Source: Chlorops oryzae
Lineage: Eukaryota > Arthropoda > Insecta > Diptera > Chloropidae
DNA length: 64,000 nt
Assembly: GCA_020466095.1 (NCBI GenBank)
Contig: CM035806.1
Span: 97,729,457 to 97,793,456, forward strand
Reading direction: 5' to 3'
The notes under the pieces are model-generated. The model was not told where the DNA came from and ran no database searches. It worked only from the letters and a program-made list of their open reading frames with translations. Positions within the stretch are counted from its first letter, which is position 1. Each line of letters starts with the position of its first letter. Shown here in pieces: positions 1-12,600 of the stretch. The position numbers and the translations under genes were made by a program.

Positions 1-736
1 AAATTTTGTGCTTAATAATAATCTCGAGTTTAAAAGCTAAATCGAAGTACAGATAAGGTATAAATAGATATCCAAGCTAGAACAACGAAAACGGCAGGAA
101 TTTTCGTTAAGGTAATGTTTCAACATATTTTAGGCTGAGGAAAAGGTATTTGTGCAATCGGCTTTTCCGATGTAAACTTCTTTACTTGTTTGGAATTTAT
201 TTTAGCAAAGAATAAAATTTAAAAATTCTTACTCAGTGCATATTGTCATGACAAGTTCCGGTTTGCTTCGATCATTCGATTTTGAACGAATCCGAACATT
301 CGAATTCTAACAACTATTCGAATAATCGCAGTATGTCAACTATTCGAATAGTGCTATTCGATTGAGAATCGTACATAAAATCGAGATTCGAAAGTTCGAG
401 AATTCGAACATTCGAACTATTCGAATAATTTTTATAGCCTAATGGCTATCTAACATCTTATCACAGAGGATTCAATATTTCTCGTTAAGAAAATTTCGTG
501 TGTAAGCAAAAAGAAAGTTAAAAATTGGAATTCATATTTTTATTTGTTAATTATTTAAAGCTATGGCTTCAGTTCGGCTAGGAATGCAAAACTCCATATA
601 AAAAAAAATTTCAGAAATTTCCTGTTTGCGGTTTGCCTCTGCTCAGTAAAAAAGTATCTTACTATTTAAGTGCTTTTTTGCCTAAAAAAGCACACCGAAA
701 CCCAGGCTTTCCTAATAGAAATAATATAATAAAAAA
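1..736. other. non-coding, with a cluster of ATTCGAAT-type palindromes
   Basis: Presumed part of the large zfh2 intron 5 that runs off the window. Between 268 and 430 the motif ATTCGAA/TTCGAAT and relatives recur about ten times in both orientations. Nothing else recognised. Confidence 0.5.
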
Positions 737-1155
737 CAGGGTGTCCCGTTTGTGAAGGCCAACCGGTTCGGGAGCTGATAGAGGAGGTCAGAACTAACAA
801 AAAATCGTAAAGGCAGGGGGTCGCAAATGCACCCCTGAGGAGTTATAGGGCCTTAAAGATTTTAGGCAGTAAGACGAGAAAAATAACTCCCCCACGATAA
901 TGGTTCATCGTAGAAAAAAAATCTTAAATGCAGTTTGAAAGCCAATTGTATGTTATTTAAGGCAAAATTAAAGTGATGGTAAAAATTTGACCCATTGAGT
1001 AAAAAATAAACGGTCAAAGTGAAAAATTCTGAAAAAATTTTAATTTTGTTACTTTGGAAGCCATTTTGGTATGAAAAGTGTCCAATTAACAGCCAAATTT
1101 TTTATTTTATTCAAAATGCTGGATTGATTTCCTTTAATTTGGTACCCTATATGTC
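737..1155 (+). mobile_element. CAGGGTGTCCCG miniature element, right end lost
   Basis: Begins CAGGGTGTCCCG. Aligns by eye along its length with the element at 2613-3060, including GCAAATGCACCCCTGAGGAG, TTTGACCCATTGAG and TTTGGTACCCTATATGTC, then stops where the other copy has its right TIR. No TA on the left side. Confidence 0.6.
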
Positions 1156-2300
1156 TAATAAATTTTTTGTAAATAAGATGAGAAAATTAAATATATATAA
1201 ATATTTTTATGATACCTTTTTCTTCCTCGGCGAAATAGCCTAAAAATTTCCGCGAGTATTTCTTACCGAACTGAGGCGAATCCCTAATATAATATATTTA
1301 ACTTTCAGGCAAATCACAAAATCCCTTTTCCAATAGCATCTAATTCGCTTAATACTGCTATTGTTAGAGTCTAGCTATACCTACTGTAGAGTAAGCACAA
1401 CTCAGCTATGTACAATTCAACTACACAGATTCATATGTAGAAGCTGCTGGCTCATTTCCAATGTTTACCACAAGGCGTGCATCTCTTTTCTTCACACAAA
1501 CGAATTCCTGAGGCATTTTGAGTACTCAAAAAAGAACGGGAAGCCTGCGATGCGCACGAATCCGATTTTGCATTTATTGGAGTCCAATGACCGTGTTGGA
1601 TGAAGCTCGGTGCTCATCACTAATTGCAAATTCGATGGATACACATAATCGTTTTTGCATTCTTGAGTAATTTGTAATAATTTCCTCAGGGGTCATGAGC
1701 GTATAAATCTTACTTGCGTATTAATCGAAGGCAAAAACGAAATCAAGGTGATTGGAATAAAAGGAAGAACGACAGATAAAAAAAATTTAATGATGAGTTA
1801 CGTACGTAAGAAAAAGCACGGAGAAAATACTTCGTTGACTTCGATAAAAATATCTGAAGATATGCTGAATTAGCTTTATTGATTAGGCGGTGGCGGGTAG
1901 ACTTTTAAAAGGAATTCAAAAATAAACGTCTTTTGAGAAGCGAAAATTTTCTATCGCAGATTGGAAATTATGACAATGTCTAAGAGCCAAAAATGATTAG
2001 GAAAACTCTACAGAACTCCATTCGGTAGAGCGAAGTTAGCACAGTCAAATCTGGATATAGTGAATTAATACTTGAACGTCCTGTTAATTGTATCGTATTA
2101 GGGAAATTGAATGTTTTGTTCATTATTTACAGGCCTGGAGAGAAAAATTTGGGGCCGGGAGGATTTTTTTCCGTGGTCCCCTCACCTTTCTTATGACCTG
2201 ATAATTTAGAAACGTCCCTCTAACAAAAAAGCGTTCACTATTTTCCAGCTCTTATTTATTTCAGGGATTGGTTATATCCAGATTCGACTGTACATACATA
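1156..2300. other. no recognised feature
   Basis: AT-rich intronic DNA. A short open frame at 1361-1603 has no recognisable domain or fly-like coding bias. Confidence 0.4.
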
Positions 2301-3233
2301 CAGTACACTCGGGATAACGTCAACTAATTAAAACTGCGAGTGTTGACGTTTATGATTGTCCTCATTTTAGACCAAAATAAAGTTGGAATTATAGTTGTAA
2401 ATGTTATTTTAGTATTCATACTAAAACCAGCCAATAATCTGATTCAAACAAAATTTTATGTATTAGGAAAAATTGAAAAAACATTTTTTATATGAGATCA
2501 TGCCACTTTCGGTTTTTAGAGATCATTTTATAGGCGCAACGTCAACAAGAGAGCAAAAACTACATTGCACGCACAAAGGGAGACTCCCGGAATTCTGAGA
2601 ATCCATATTCTACAGGTTGTCCCGTTGGGAATTACATTCCTTAACAGGGATGGTAGGAGGGTCCAAGATGAAAAAAAAAATCGTATGTTAGGGTGGGGTC
2701 CCAAATGCACCCCTGAGGAGTTATGTGGCTTTAAAGTTTTTTTGACACTAAGTCCAGAAAAACAATTCTCCCACACCAATGGCTAACTGTAGAAAACAAA
2801 AATTTTAATGTAGTTTGAAAGCGAATTGTATGTTCTTTTAGGCAAAATTGAATTAATGGTAAAAATTTGACCCATTGAGGGAAAAATAAACGGTCAAAGT
2901 GAAAAATTCGGAAAAAAATTTTCAATTTTTTATTTTTTTTTATTTTGGAAGCCATTTTGGTATGAAAAGTGTCCAATTAACACTCAAATTTTTTATTTTA
3001 TTCAAAATGCTGGACCGATTAGCTTTAATTTGGTACCCTATATGTCAACGGGACACCCCGTCTACGTAATTCCAGCTAAAATTTTCTATTAAGCAGAGTT
3101 TATCTTTTGGAGCTTTTAGGTTTTGTTGACGTTTTAGAATAGTCAATGTAAATAAAAATGTGTTGACGTTTTGGGGTGTTGACGTTTTGGGGTGTTGACG
3201 GAATAGGGGGTTGACGTTATCCCGAGTGTACTG
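2301..3233. mobile_element. pogo/Tc1-like TIR element carrying a nested element
   Basis: Perfect 24-base TIRs starting CAGTACACTCGGGATAACGT at both ends (2301 and, inverted, 3233), flanked by TA on each side. GTTGACGTTTT-type sub-terminal repeats occur near both ends (five within 3122-3220). No transposase. The middle is occupied by a second element (2613-3060). Confidence 0.8.
2613..3060 (+). mobile_element. nested CAGG-TGTCCCG miniature element
   Basis: Left end CAGGTTGTCCCGTTG after TA; right end CAACGGGACACCCCG. Internally the same family as 737-1155. Lies inside 2301-3233, so it inserted later. Confidence 0.7.
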
Positions 3234-6200
3234 TATATGATTTAAATGTGATAGCAATCGTTCTAAATATTTTATGTGCATGAGTTTCTACTATATTGAA
3301 TGACTATTTGCACACAAAAAACGTGATGGATTTCGATTTCGATTGAGCAAAATCATCAAAGAATGACATCCGCTCTATGACTGCAAATGAAACATAGAAT
3401 AAATTTATCTATCGGCGAATGCCTCTGAAGAAGGCCCAGTTGGTCCGGCCTGCGGACAAAGATGTGGTTGCAGTTTCCTGGGCACTATATGGAAAACATT
3501 TTCCTAAACACTTTAAAGAGGTCAAGTTGACTCATTTTCATGCCATTTCTAAATACCTTTACCCGGGGATTTGTTAATATTATCCCATTATAAGCTCACT
3601 GAAATGGGTATATGCAGCAAAAATGTCCAACATTCTTAAGTAAATATCATGACATTCTTTTTTTTTTTTTTTGTTATTGACCCAAAGAAGACTTCCTTTT
3701 TGCGCGTGGAATATTGAATAGGAATAGTTTTTCTAAAAACTAGATGGAATCGAAATATGGAATGAAAAATTCCTTCCAAAAAATTCTTAAAATTACTTGG
3801 TATTTAGGTACGTTTTCAAATATATAACTTATATCTAATAATATTAATCCTTAGGTGGTAAAATCACTATTTATTCGCCTTCTGCAAGTGCGGACTGTAC
3901 ACGATTTTCAACATACTAAGCCAACAAACCATTCGTAAAATCGATTGGAAGCTCAAAAATACAAAGACAAGAACACAAAAAAAAAAAAAAAAACCGAAAA
4001 AAAAACACAAAACGCAAAACCGTATTGAAGGTTATGAATGGAGAACATACACAGCACAGCACAATCACCCCAACGGAAAAATAAATCTATAAGATGGAAA
4101 AATCTAAGAACGAAAAGGAACGAAAAGTGAAACAAGCTCAAAACCCAATTGTATGCATAAAAATATTCGCTTTTGTTCTTTTTTCCTTACTATTGTGGCA
4201 TCAGAACAGCACAGCACACAGAGTGGATACGCGCGCTTCATTTCTACACTAAAGCTGGCCGTGCAGCAACTCATTGTTCCCTGAGTTGGGGCATAACGAA
4301 TATGCCGGCACATCTCACCACGTCCTTTCGCAATTATGGTCAAAACCAAGTCAGTCGAAGCAGCTCTCCAGCTCTGATTTATGGAAGGCATCTTTTTATC
4401 TTATAATAAAGCATTATTGTCGTGTTGCAAAATTCTGCGACTTCGCGCAAATCTCGCTCTACCGTAAACCGTCACCGTCACCGGCACCGTCACCGTCGAC
4501 TCTAACTACTCTCCATTGTTTTCAGTTGCACATTCATTATGCAAGTATGTACGAGCACATATTGTATTAAAAATGTTATAAATTCGTATTCATCCACACA
4601 ACACACAATCCTACAGACAAAGAAACAGAAACAGAACGAAGAAACGTAAGAACTAAACACATTGCATACCTAATTCCTTTCAGAGAGGGAACGACGAACT
4701 GGTTGCGGTTGAGCTGCAAAAAGAGCGACGGCTTGATAGCGGCAAGTCTCACCCACAATATAGCCGAGCCGTGTAAGGTAAAACATCACACTGAAAAACA
4801 CGATCGCCGCAGCCAAGGGCATAAAGCCGACGTTTGAGGATTAACAAGAAAAAATTGCGTCGTGCTTATTGGTGTTAGTTTTCTGTTTTTTGTTGTTGTT
4901 GGTTATGAAAATTTGTGCCTGAGCTTTATATCGCATTGATCTTGGTGATGGTGATTTGCAAAAGGAGGTTCTTTTTGTACTCTCTTTTTTCTTTTGATTT
5001 TCAACATTTCACTAAATTATGATGATTTTAGTTATAAAATATAATTATGTATAACTAAAAATTGACCGTCCATATTAGTGAAAATACTTTTGTTTAAATA
5101 TTTAGCAGCCGTGGTTAAATAATGAAATATTTTAAGACAAAGATAGACAGGATCGTGTTGTGTCAGAGAAGGTCGCGTTTCAGAGATCTGAGTTCAATTC
5201 TGCGGTAACAACGGAAGATGGTTTTTGAATTATTTCCTTCCTTCTGTTTGAAAAATTTTCAACTTGAAACTTCTTCGGCAAAGGAATAAAAATTTACGGA
5301 AAAAGAAATCAATAAAGAAATTTTATTGCGCTTTGTTTACCGAACATAATAGTTTCATATTTTTATGTACGTCTATGTATAAAGAATAACTTTGGAAGGT
5401 TATAGTCAGTACCTGCTATGAGGACCTATTTTTTTTTATTTTTTATTTTTTTATTTTTTTTTATTTTTTTTATTTTTTATTTTTTTATTTTTTTTTTTAA
5501 AACTTTGATTGTATTTTTCTGGATCTTCCTTTGAGTGGGAACTAACAGAAAGTATTCGGATCTTATTTCTAAAATTTTACGTAACTATTTATACATTTAG
5601 AGAAATATAAACAGTTTTTAGTTCCGATGAGCCTCAATATTAGAACTGGGCATGAGGACCTATCTGACTATAAAAAAGTTCCACTGTTTATAAATACAAT
5701 ACACGAAATTCTTCTCATTAGTGGCTATGGCCCGAATCCGCAAACCTTGGTGGAGTTCCCAAGATATCCTCTCCTCGCAATTTCCAACAGCCACCACGAT
5801 ACTCCCCAAAGACCGGGCAGAATACTAAAGCGTATGCATATACCAAGAATACTACTCACTGTAAATTCGGGTTTCTGCGGGTTTGCCAAGCCCGAAAACC
5901 CTAATGGTGCCTATCGCAAGAAGGTATACAGCGGGGAAATGTGCCATGGTAGGGACCAGTTTTGTTGTGAAAGATATAGACTTCAAAAATATTAAACACA
6001 TGTATATAATGTTTCATGATTGTATTGCAAAATAAAAAAAAAGGTACAGCCTTAGTATAAGGAGACAAAAAAAGGGGAAATGATTTTTGGTCCATACTTG
6101 GGACTGTTCTTAATATAAAATAAAAACACGAACCTGAAAAGAGCAAAAAGAAGCGATCCTCAAAGTTTTACGTATTCAATATTAATTGTTTAAATCGTCC

Positions 6201-6283
6201 TTGAGGGGGAAAGGGTCCCAACCATGGAAAATAATGATTTATAATTATCAATAAAATAAAAAAACATATCCTCTACATATATG
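3234..6283. other. AT-rich intron, low-complexity tracts
   Basis: No gene recognised. Contains a CCGTCA-type tandem tract (4469-4497) and a T-rich ATTTTTT tract (about 5429-5512). An open frame at 5627-5995 (122 codons, starts MSLNIRTGHEDLSDY) has no domain I can name and may be chance. Confidence 0.45.
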
Positions 6284-6725
6284 CAGTGCTCGGACTTTTA
6301 TCACTTTATTGGTAGATCTACCACTATTTTCACTTTCTACCACTTCTTCCACGCTACGTCCAAATCTACCACTTTTTTTTACTTACGTTTTTATTTGTTT
6401 TATTTATTTTATGATCTTTTAGGATAATTGAGAACATAAAAAATTTGGTTCAATGATATGTGTTATTGAAAAACATGTTGGCAGCTTCCTATTGTCAAGA
6501 ACGGCAGTATTGGCGCTTAACGACATCAAATAAATATTGACACATTATTTAAAAATAAGAAAAAATACTTAAAAACAAAAAAGATTCCTAATTTTCTACA
6601 TGATCAGATGTGATATATTGTATTAATATTAAAAAAAAAAAATTAAATCTACCACTTTTTATAAAAATCTACTACTTTTTGTTTAAAAATCTACCACCTT
6701 TAAAAAATTTGAAGTCCGAGCAATG
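6284..6725. mobile_element. hAT-like miniature element
   Basis: 442 bases with TIRs CAGTGCTCGGACTT / CATTGCTCGGACTT (one mismatch). Flanking 8-mers are catatatg (6276-6283) and catacatg (6726-6733), a 7/8 target duplication. CA(G/T)TG ends and an 8-bp TSD are typical of hAT. Sub-terminal CTACCACT repeats occur at both ends. Confidence 0.8.
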
Positions 6726-7374
6726 CATACATGCGAAAATCTTTCATGCATACAAAGGCTAATGAAAAATTCTCTTGATACCAGGGTCCGAGGGTCGATT
6801 CCCGACACAGGCGAAACGTGGTGTAATGTTCCAAGCCTAGCACTGGTTTTTCTAAAAGTCGCATGTTAGGAGCACACTACAAAAAAAAAAAAAACACATA
6901 CACTCACAAAAAACACAAGAAAACCTCTCGTGGTATCACAATGGGCCGGTAAACGGCCCAAGTGGCAGCCACTCCAATATACATGTTAGAAAATGGTGTT
7001 TTGAGGAAAGCACGTTTAACGTTTCAAAAGCAGAACAAGTCGCAGGACACATCGGCGGTTTTGAGCTGATTACTTTTGAATTCCATTAATTTCGGGTTAA
7101 TCTTTTTCACAGCATATATTTTCAATAGGTTTGAAATCGAAATATGCAAAAGTAAAAAAATCGATTTTTAAAAGTGGTTACTGCAGAATGACCCCTTAAT
7201 AAAAACGCAGTGTCAAAAAGTACAAATAAAGATCGAGTATATATAGATTAGGGCGGGTCAATTTATTTTCGCAAAAATTGTATAGCAAAATCGTAATGGC
7301 CCTAAATTCAATTTCCTGTTCCGTGCAAATCGACCTCAAAGTTTGCCAAATACGATAAGTTTTCATTGATTTTT
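6726..7374. other. possible SINE trace, otherwise non-coding
   Basis: GAGGGTCGATTCCCGAC at about 6792 resembles a tRNA B box, and an A-run follows at about 6880. No matching A box, so a SINE is only suspected. Confidence 0.25.
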
Positions 7375-7617
7375 ATATACCCGACACACTTTGTGTCCAA
7401 CAGACAGAACTGGTGGAATTGTATATAGGAAGAGTGAAAATCTTTCTAGACATTACCGGAGTAGATAAGATACTCTAGAGCAGAAACGGGTTTGGCACAA
7501 TAGTCCGGAAAGACGCAGACGTGCCACGGACGGAAAACGCTCGTACCCTCCACCAATAATAAATAATGTAACACCCAGAACCACAGTCGAGATAGACCAT
7601 ACAAAATATATATAGAA
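7375..7617 (-). mobile_element. Helentron/DINE-1-like 3' fragment (inverted)
   Basis: On the minus strand it reads TGGTCTATCTCGAC...GGTTCTGGGTGTTAC and ends in the GTGTCGGGTATA-type terminus (plus strand TACCCGACACACTTTGTGTC at 7378). The middle has diverged from other copies. Confidence 0.55.
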
Positions 7618-7867
7618 ACAAGTATGGGTGTTATAGTCAGGCGAGCCTGACAATAGAATACCCGACACAGACACACATCTTCAAATAATTTTTAATATCA
7701 GGAGTTGTTTAAGATCACTAGAGGCCCCCCATATACCGACTTTTGTTTAATTTCTTTATGAAAACTGCCCCTTTGCCACGCCCACTTTTCGAATTTTTTT
7801 CGGAATTCTAATCGGAGGCCTAAATATACGCCCGAAAATTCACAAAAATGCGGCAAAAAGTACTCAC
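7618..7867 (+). mobile_element. Helentron/DINE-1-like 5' fragment at the zfh2 exon 5 donor
   Basis: Starts GGGTGTTATAGTCAGGCGAG, followed by the sub-terminal motif ATACCCGACACAGAC. It matches the repeats at 22.2, 55.4 and 58.4 kb up to about 7836 (AATTCTAATCGGAGGCCTAA), then diverges. The exon 5 splice donor is at 7867, so recognisable repeat ends about 30 bases inside the intron. The adjoining 7375-7617 block is an inverted 3' fragment of the same family, so the pair sits head to head. Confidence 0.65.
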
Positions 7868-9679
7868 CATCGTTACATACTGGGTTATTGCCCATGTATG
7901 AAGCTTCATCATTAAATTGCTCAGACTCGTTCAATTTAAAAATATCATCCAAAGAAGGTCCATCTAAGTTTTCACTACGACGTTGTAGGCAAATAAATTG
8001 TTCGACTTGGAGGTGTCGCAAACTCTTGACGTGCCTAAGCAATCCAGAAGATCACTGGCTGTATAGTCGCAAAGTTGACAGCATAACGCCTTTGCTCTAA
8101 ACGAAACAGTGTTATGCATTTGCTTTTCCAGACAGTCAGGCGCCAATTCTGGGCAATTCTGGGCTGTAGCAGCGACTTCGGATGAGTTAGAAGACAATGA
8201 ATATTCAGCGCTAGAGCTTTCTCCATTTACAAGAAGAAAACGCAAATGGTGGAAAACAGTTCGCATAGTTTCGTGTCGCATATGTTGAACGTGCAGAGAT
8301 AACTTTTGTATTGAGTTTGTATAGAAATCACAGCAGTTGCATTTTAACTGCACGGTGTTCGCGGCAAATTGTTGGTGTTGCTGAAATTTCAGCTTATATT
8401 CATTTGCTCGCCCGCCTTCGCGTATGTGATTTATAAAGTTTAGCTTTTGCAGATGTTTGTCTGTCTTACTGTGAAGTTGAAAATTCGCCTTTAAATTTGT
8501 TTTATAGTTGCATAGTCGGCATATATAATTGTTGTTATTTAAAATCATTACTTCATTCGAGGAGCTGCAACTTCTCGACCGATCGCGCAGAAGATGCTGC
8601 TGCAGCTCATCGAGACTATTTGTGTTGAATGCCGAACAAACGAGGCAACTATATAGGGAAGTTGGAAATGGATCGGGTTTTCCAAAGGGGGTCGTGTCAG
8701 CCTCGCTGTTAATTTGATCCACAGCAGATAATGACAATGGCATCATGCCCATTTCGCCACCATTCATCAATTCGGAAAACATCATCGTGGGTGACTTATT
8801 CCTGGGTGAGGATCTTTGATGCTGTGCTGATTGAGATGACGATTGAATGGGTGGAGACGCTTCGGATATTTTTATAGGAGATTTACATATCATTTGGTGT
8901 TGCTGTTGCTGTTGAACTGCAGCTGCAGCTGCCACATTCTGTTGCAGTAACTGAATCATCAAAGCTTGATTGTATGCCATATCGGCTAATGCTACTTCCG
9001 GTAAAAATGGCATACTTTCACTCGAGCCTCCGTTTCCCAGTCCAGACCCACTACCCTGAATCTGCTGCGGTGAATTGCTGGAGCTGGCGGCCGCAGCTGC
9101 TGCCGCTGCAACAGCAGCTGTAGCTTGATGATGCTGCTGTTGCAAGAAGCTGAATGCCTGAATATGCTTGATGTTGTTTTGTAATACTGCCATATTGTGC
9201 GTATGCTTTTCACTTGTCATATGAATTCGTAAATTCCGTGCTACAGACGTCTCATAGCTGCATATGTCACATCGGAAAAGTTGGCCGGGGCTTGTTGCTA
9301 CTAAGGGAATTAACGCTATTAGCAGGGCTTCCAGAGATAGCTGCGGTGGAGGTAGCTGGCATGGGTTGCTGCTGTATGTTTTGCTGTGTTCCCGAATTGC
9401 TACTTGATGCGATCAGAACTTTTGACGTGTTGCTGCCATCATTACTGTGCTTATTTCCACTGCTACTTGCGGCTGCTGCTACAGCTGCAGCTGCTGCTGC
9501 AGCCGCAACCATATTTTGAGAGTTATTCAGTTCTTGCATATTATTCAGATGCTTATCCGATTGCATATGGATAGAGAGATTTCCTTTAGTTGTCGTTGAA
9601 TAATTACAAATTTCACAACGATAGGGCTTATAGCCGCATGAGTACGATTCGCCACGAGCTAACCGAGGGTGTTGTTGTC
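7868..9679 (-). CDS. zfh2: zfh2 coding exon 5 (two frameshifts)
   Basis: 1,812 bases between the acceptor CTCTTAG|GACAAC and the donor GATG|GTGAGTAC (7867). It encodes about 604 residues: [20 protein letters not shown], then fingers with CEIC (about 746), CDIC (about 859), CLVC (about 1068), CRLC (about 1110), CNCC (about 1170) and CQLC (about 1257), separated by poly-Ala and poly-Gln tracts. Two single-base breaks are seen. The first is an extra C within 9287-9290 (SNKP...|[15 protein letters not shown]). The second is a missing base at 8041-8042 ([27 protein letters not shown]). One gain and one loss leave the exon length in phase. It ends ...NPVCNDG, phase 1. Confidence 0.9.
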
Positions 9680-12600
9680 CTAAGAGTACAAGAAACGAGA
9701 TTTTATATATTGAACCTAGAAGGGTTGTTAAGGAAGATCTGAGTAATTATTATTTCGATTGTATTAATTAAAAATATGTATATAACTCAAGAATTGAAAT
9801 CAGTCTAATAAATTCTTGAATCCTTGATAACTTCAAACGCCTGAATAAAGCAAATAGTAACAAACACATCAGAAGTGAAAAAAGTCTATAAAAAGTCCAT
9901 TCGCGACTGTTTACAGTATAAGAGATTCCTTTGAACATTAGAAAAAGTGCTGCATGCCTAATAAAAATATTTAAAAAAAAACTACTTACCTGCTAAACAG
10001 TAGCCGCAAGCGCTTTCACCATCAGGATGTTTTTCGCGCATATGAATCTCCAGTGTTTCCTGATATTTATAGTGCCAATTACATTGGGGGCACTTCAAAG
10101 TTTTACAGGAATTACGAGTTGAAGAAATTTGAACACCAGAGTTTAATCGCGCGGACGTCAGTATCATTTCACACCTAAAGAAAAGTGCCAAAATAAACAA
10201 ATTTTACATCAAACTTATTAAAAACCAATACTTTTTATCAGCTGAAATCTTGGGTAAAATTTCGAGTAATCAGGCTTCTCCTAAATCAAGCCAATGAAAA
10301 AAAAAAAAAAATTTTTTTTTGCATGCAAAATATCACGTCAACACAATTACTCAATGTGAATATGTTTGGTACTTGCTCCCTTGAAAATTTCCACCCCAAA
10401 TTCTATGAGTCTTGCATTCCATTCGAGCCTTTTGCATAATTTGTTCTGATTAATTAAACACGTTTGAACCGAAGTTTTCACACTTGTAGCTAAAAAATAT
10501 TTCCAACGATGGCACGGAGTGATATACGCAATTCACAGAAACATTCAAATCGTAACCGGATAACTGCTATAACCCTACCACAATTTATGTAACGTATTTA
10601 TATATGAATGCATATCCTTACACAACGAACTTCATTTAGATTATTATTGACTGAATAACTACAGAAGGGTTAATTTAGAAAGCATAATTTTTGACGAATG
10701 TACTAATCATGGCCTCCGGGGAATTCAGATATTTGGATGGTGGGTGATTCCTTTCACTGCGTATATATCACAATTGCTCGCCCAATAACAAATCACGCCT
10801 GAGGGCTATTTATTAGCTGGTCTTCATTAATGAATAGCATTTTAATGAATGGTATTCAGTAAAACAGTTTTGAAGCCTTTGTTCTTATCATGTCCTATGA
10901 GGTAACAAATCAGCAATATATGAGAACGAGTGAGAGAGAGAGAGAGAGAGGGAGAGAGAGAGTTTGCAACCTAAAGACTGGATACATTAATGTTGGTGTT
11001 ATTAATAATTGAACAAACTAAAGTTCTATTCTAACCAGAGCCGTAACTAGACATGTTCAGGCGGTGCGGTGCACTCAGAGACGGGCCCCGAAGATATTTT
11101 TTTTTTTAGAGATAATTTCAAAGTATGAGGTAGAAAAGATCGTCGACAACGTTTTTATTACATTGGAACAAGGTCATTTCCGGGAAATAAGTAAGCCCAA
11201 GAGACTTAGAGGCTGTTTCCACTATAACCGCATCTAGCATATTTCAGCATTTTGGCAAGATGTGGAAAGATGCGGTGTGAATTTACATGCAATTGTTGTT
11301 GTATCCTGAACCGCATCTTCTGCGCATTTTTAAAAGATGCGAAGAAAATGCGATTTTTTCCGATTATCTATCGATTTTAACTGCACATGTCTAGTGAAAC
11401 ATATGTTAATGACCAGCATTTCAGGAATTGTCAGCAGCACAAATGGTGGGAAACCAAGAAAAAATGTAACATTATTATGATATATACATATATGTACATT
11501 ATTATGAGAAAAAATTTAATTTATAGCTACTATTGATTTTTTAAATAACTTATTTCTTTATAATAGTTCAAATATTCGTCCGAATAGTGGCCGAATATTC
11601 GTGGCATCACTAGTCAAAATATCAATTGTAAACAAAAATCAGCTGATTTGAAAGATGCAAGATGCGAAATGCCAAGTGGAAACACTAATCTCAAAAAATC
11701 GCATCTTGAAGATGCGAAAGCAAGATGCGGCTATAGTGGAAACGGCTTCTTAGTGTGCATCTATTGCACAAGCTCGGTATATTTTCATGAGTGATGTTTT
11801 TTTTTATGTTTCCTCGTTATTTGTAAGTTATTTGTACTATGTGCATGAGTATGTGAAAAATCAATCTTTTTTAAACCAAAGTATAATGCCGTTTCTAATT
11901 TCTCACGATTTTTTAACCTTTTTTTAATACACTACGAAAAAGCTATGAAATCACCCTTTTTGTTTAGAATTTCATTTTCAAGGGCCCCTTAAGAGATCTT
12001 GCACAAAGGCTTCCGAGACCTTCGCTACGGCTCTGATTCTCACCCACAGACCAGACGAACTTCGCACTGTCTTAAGGAGAAACTAATATGAGAAAAATTA
12101 ATCAGTAGTAATTTTTAATTTAAAAGTCCTTAAAAAATTTTTTTTAACCGCTCTATTGTGGTCTACAATGCAACCCTAGGGGGAAATAAATGGCATTTTT
12201 AATGCAAAACTAACGGCTAAGCATGAGTTTGTTTGAAACCAAAACAGAAAATGCAAAACATTTCGTTGTTATTGTTTTATGAACACTTAAAATTCAACGG
12301 TTGCGGACACGTGTTTTTTCAAGGGAAAAATTTGATCAAGGTTTTGTTTAATTACAGATGTTAACGCAATTATATAATTCTTGAAATGGGTAGAAAAACC
12401 AAAGGAACTTATATAATTTTTGTTTTTATCAATTAAAAGCTAAATATTCTACCATCAAAAATAAATAATCATTATTTTTGATAAAATTACTGCATTCCTT
12501 TGGAGCACAAAAAGCAGGAGCACGAGCATTTTCCATTCCTTTCCATACTCTTATGTTTCATTTCTCTTGTAGTTCTTAATATCAGCTTGCAATTGATAAT

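Noticed and set aside
5165..5215. B-box-like GAGTTCAATTCTG as a tRNA or SINE
   Set aside because: No A box and no tRNA fold around it.
5627..5995. 122-codon open frame
   Set aside because: No recognisable domain, no splice context and no homologous text recalled; likely chance or an old repeat.
1..7867. search for zfh2 homeodomain exons in the lower part of the window
   Set aside because: No WFQN-type homeodomain or further finger text in any frame; these exons must lie outside the window.
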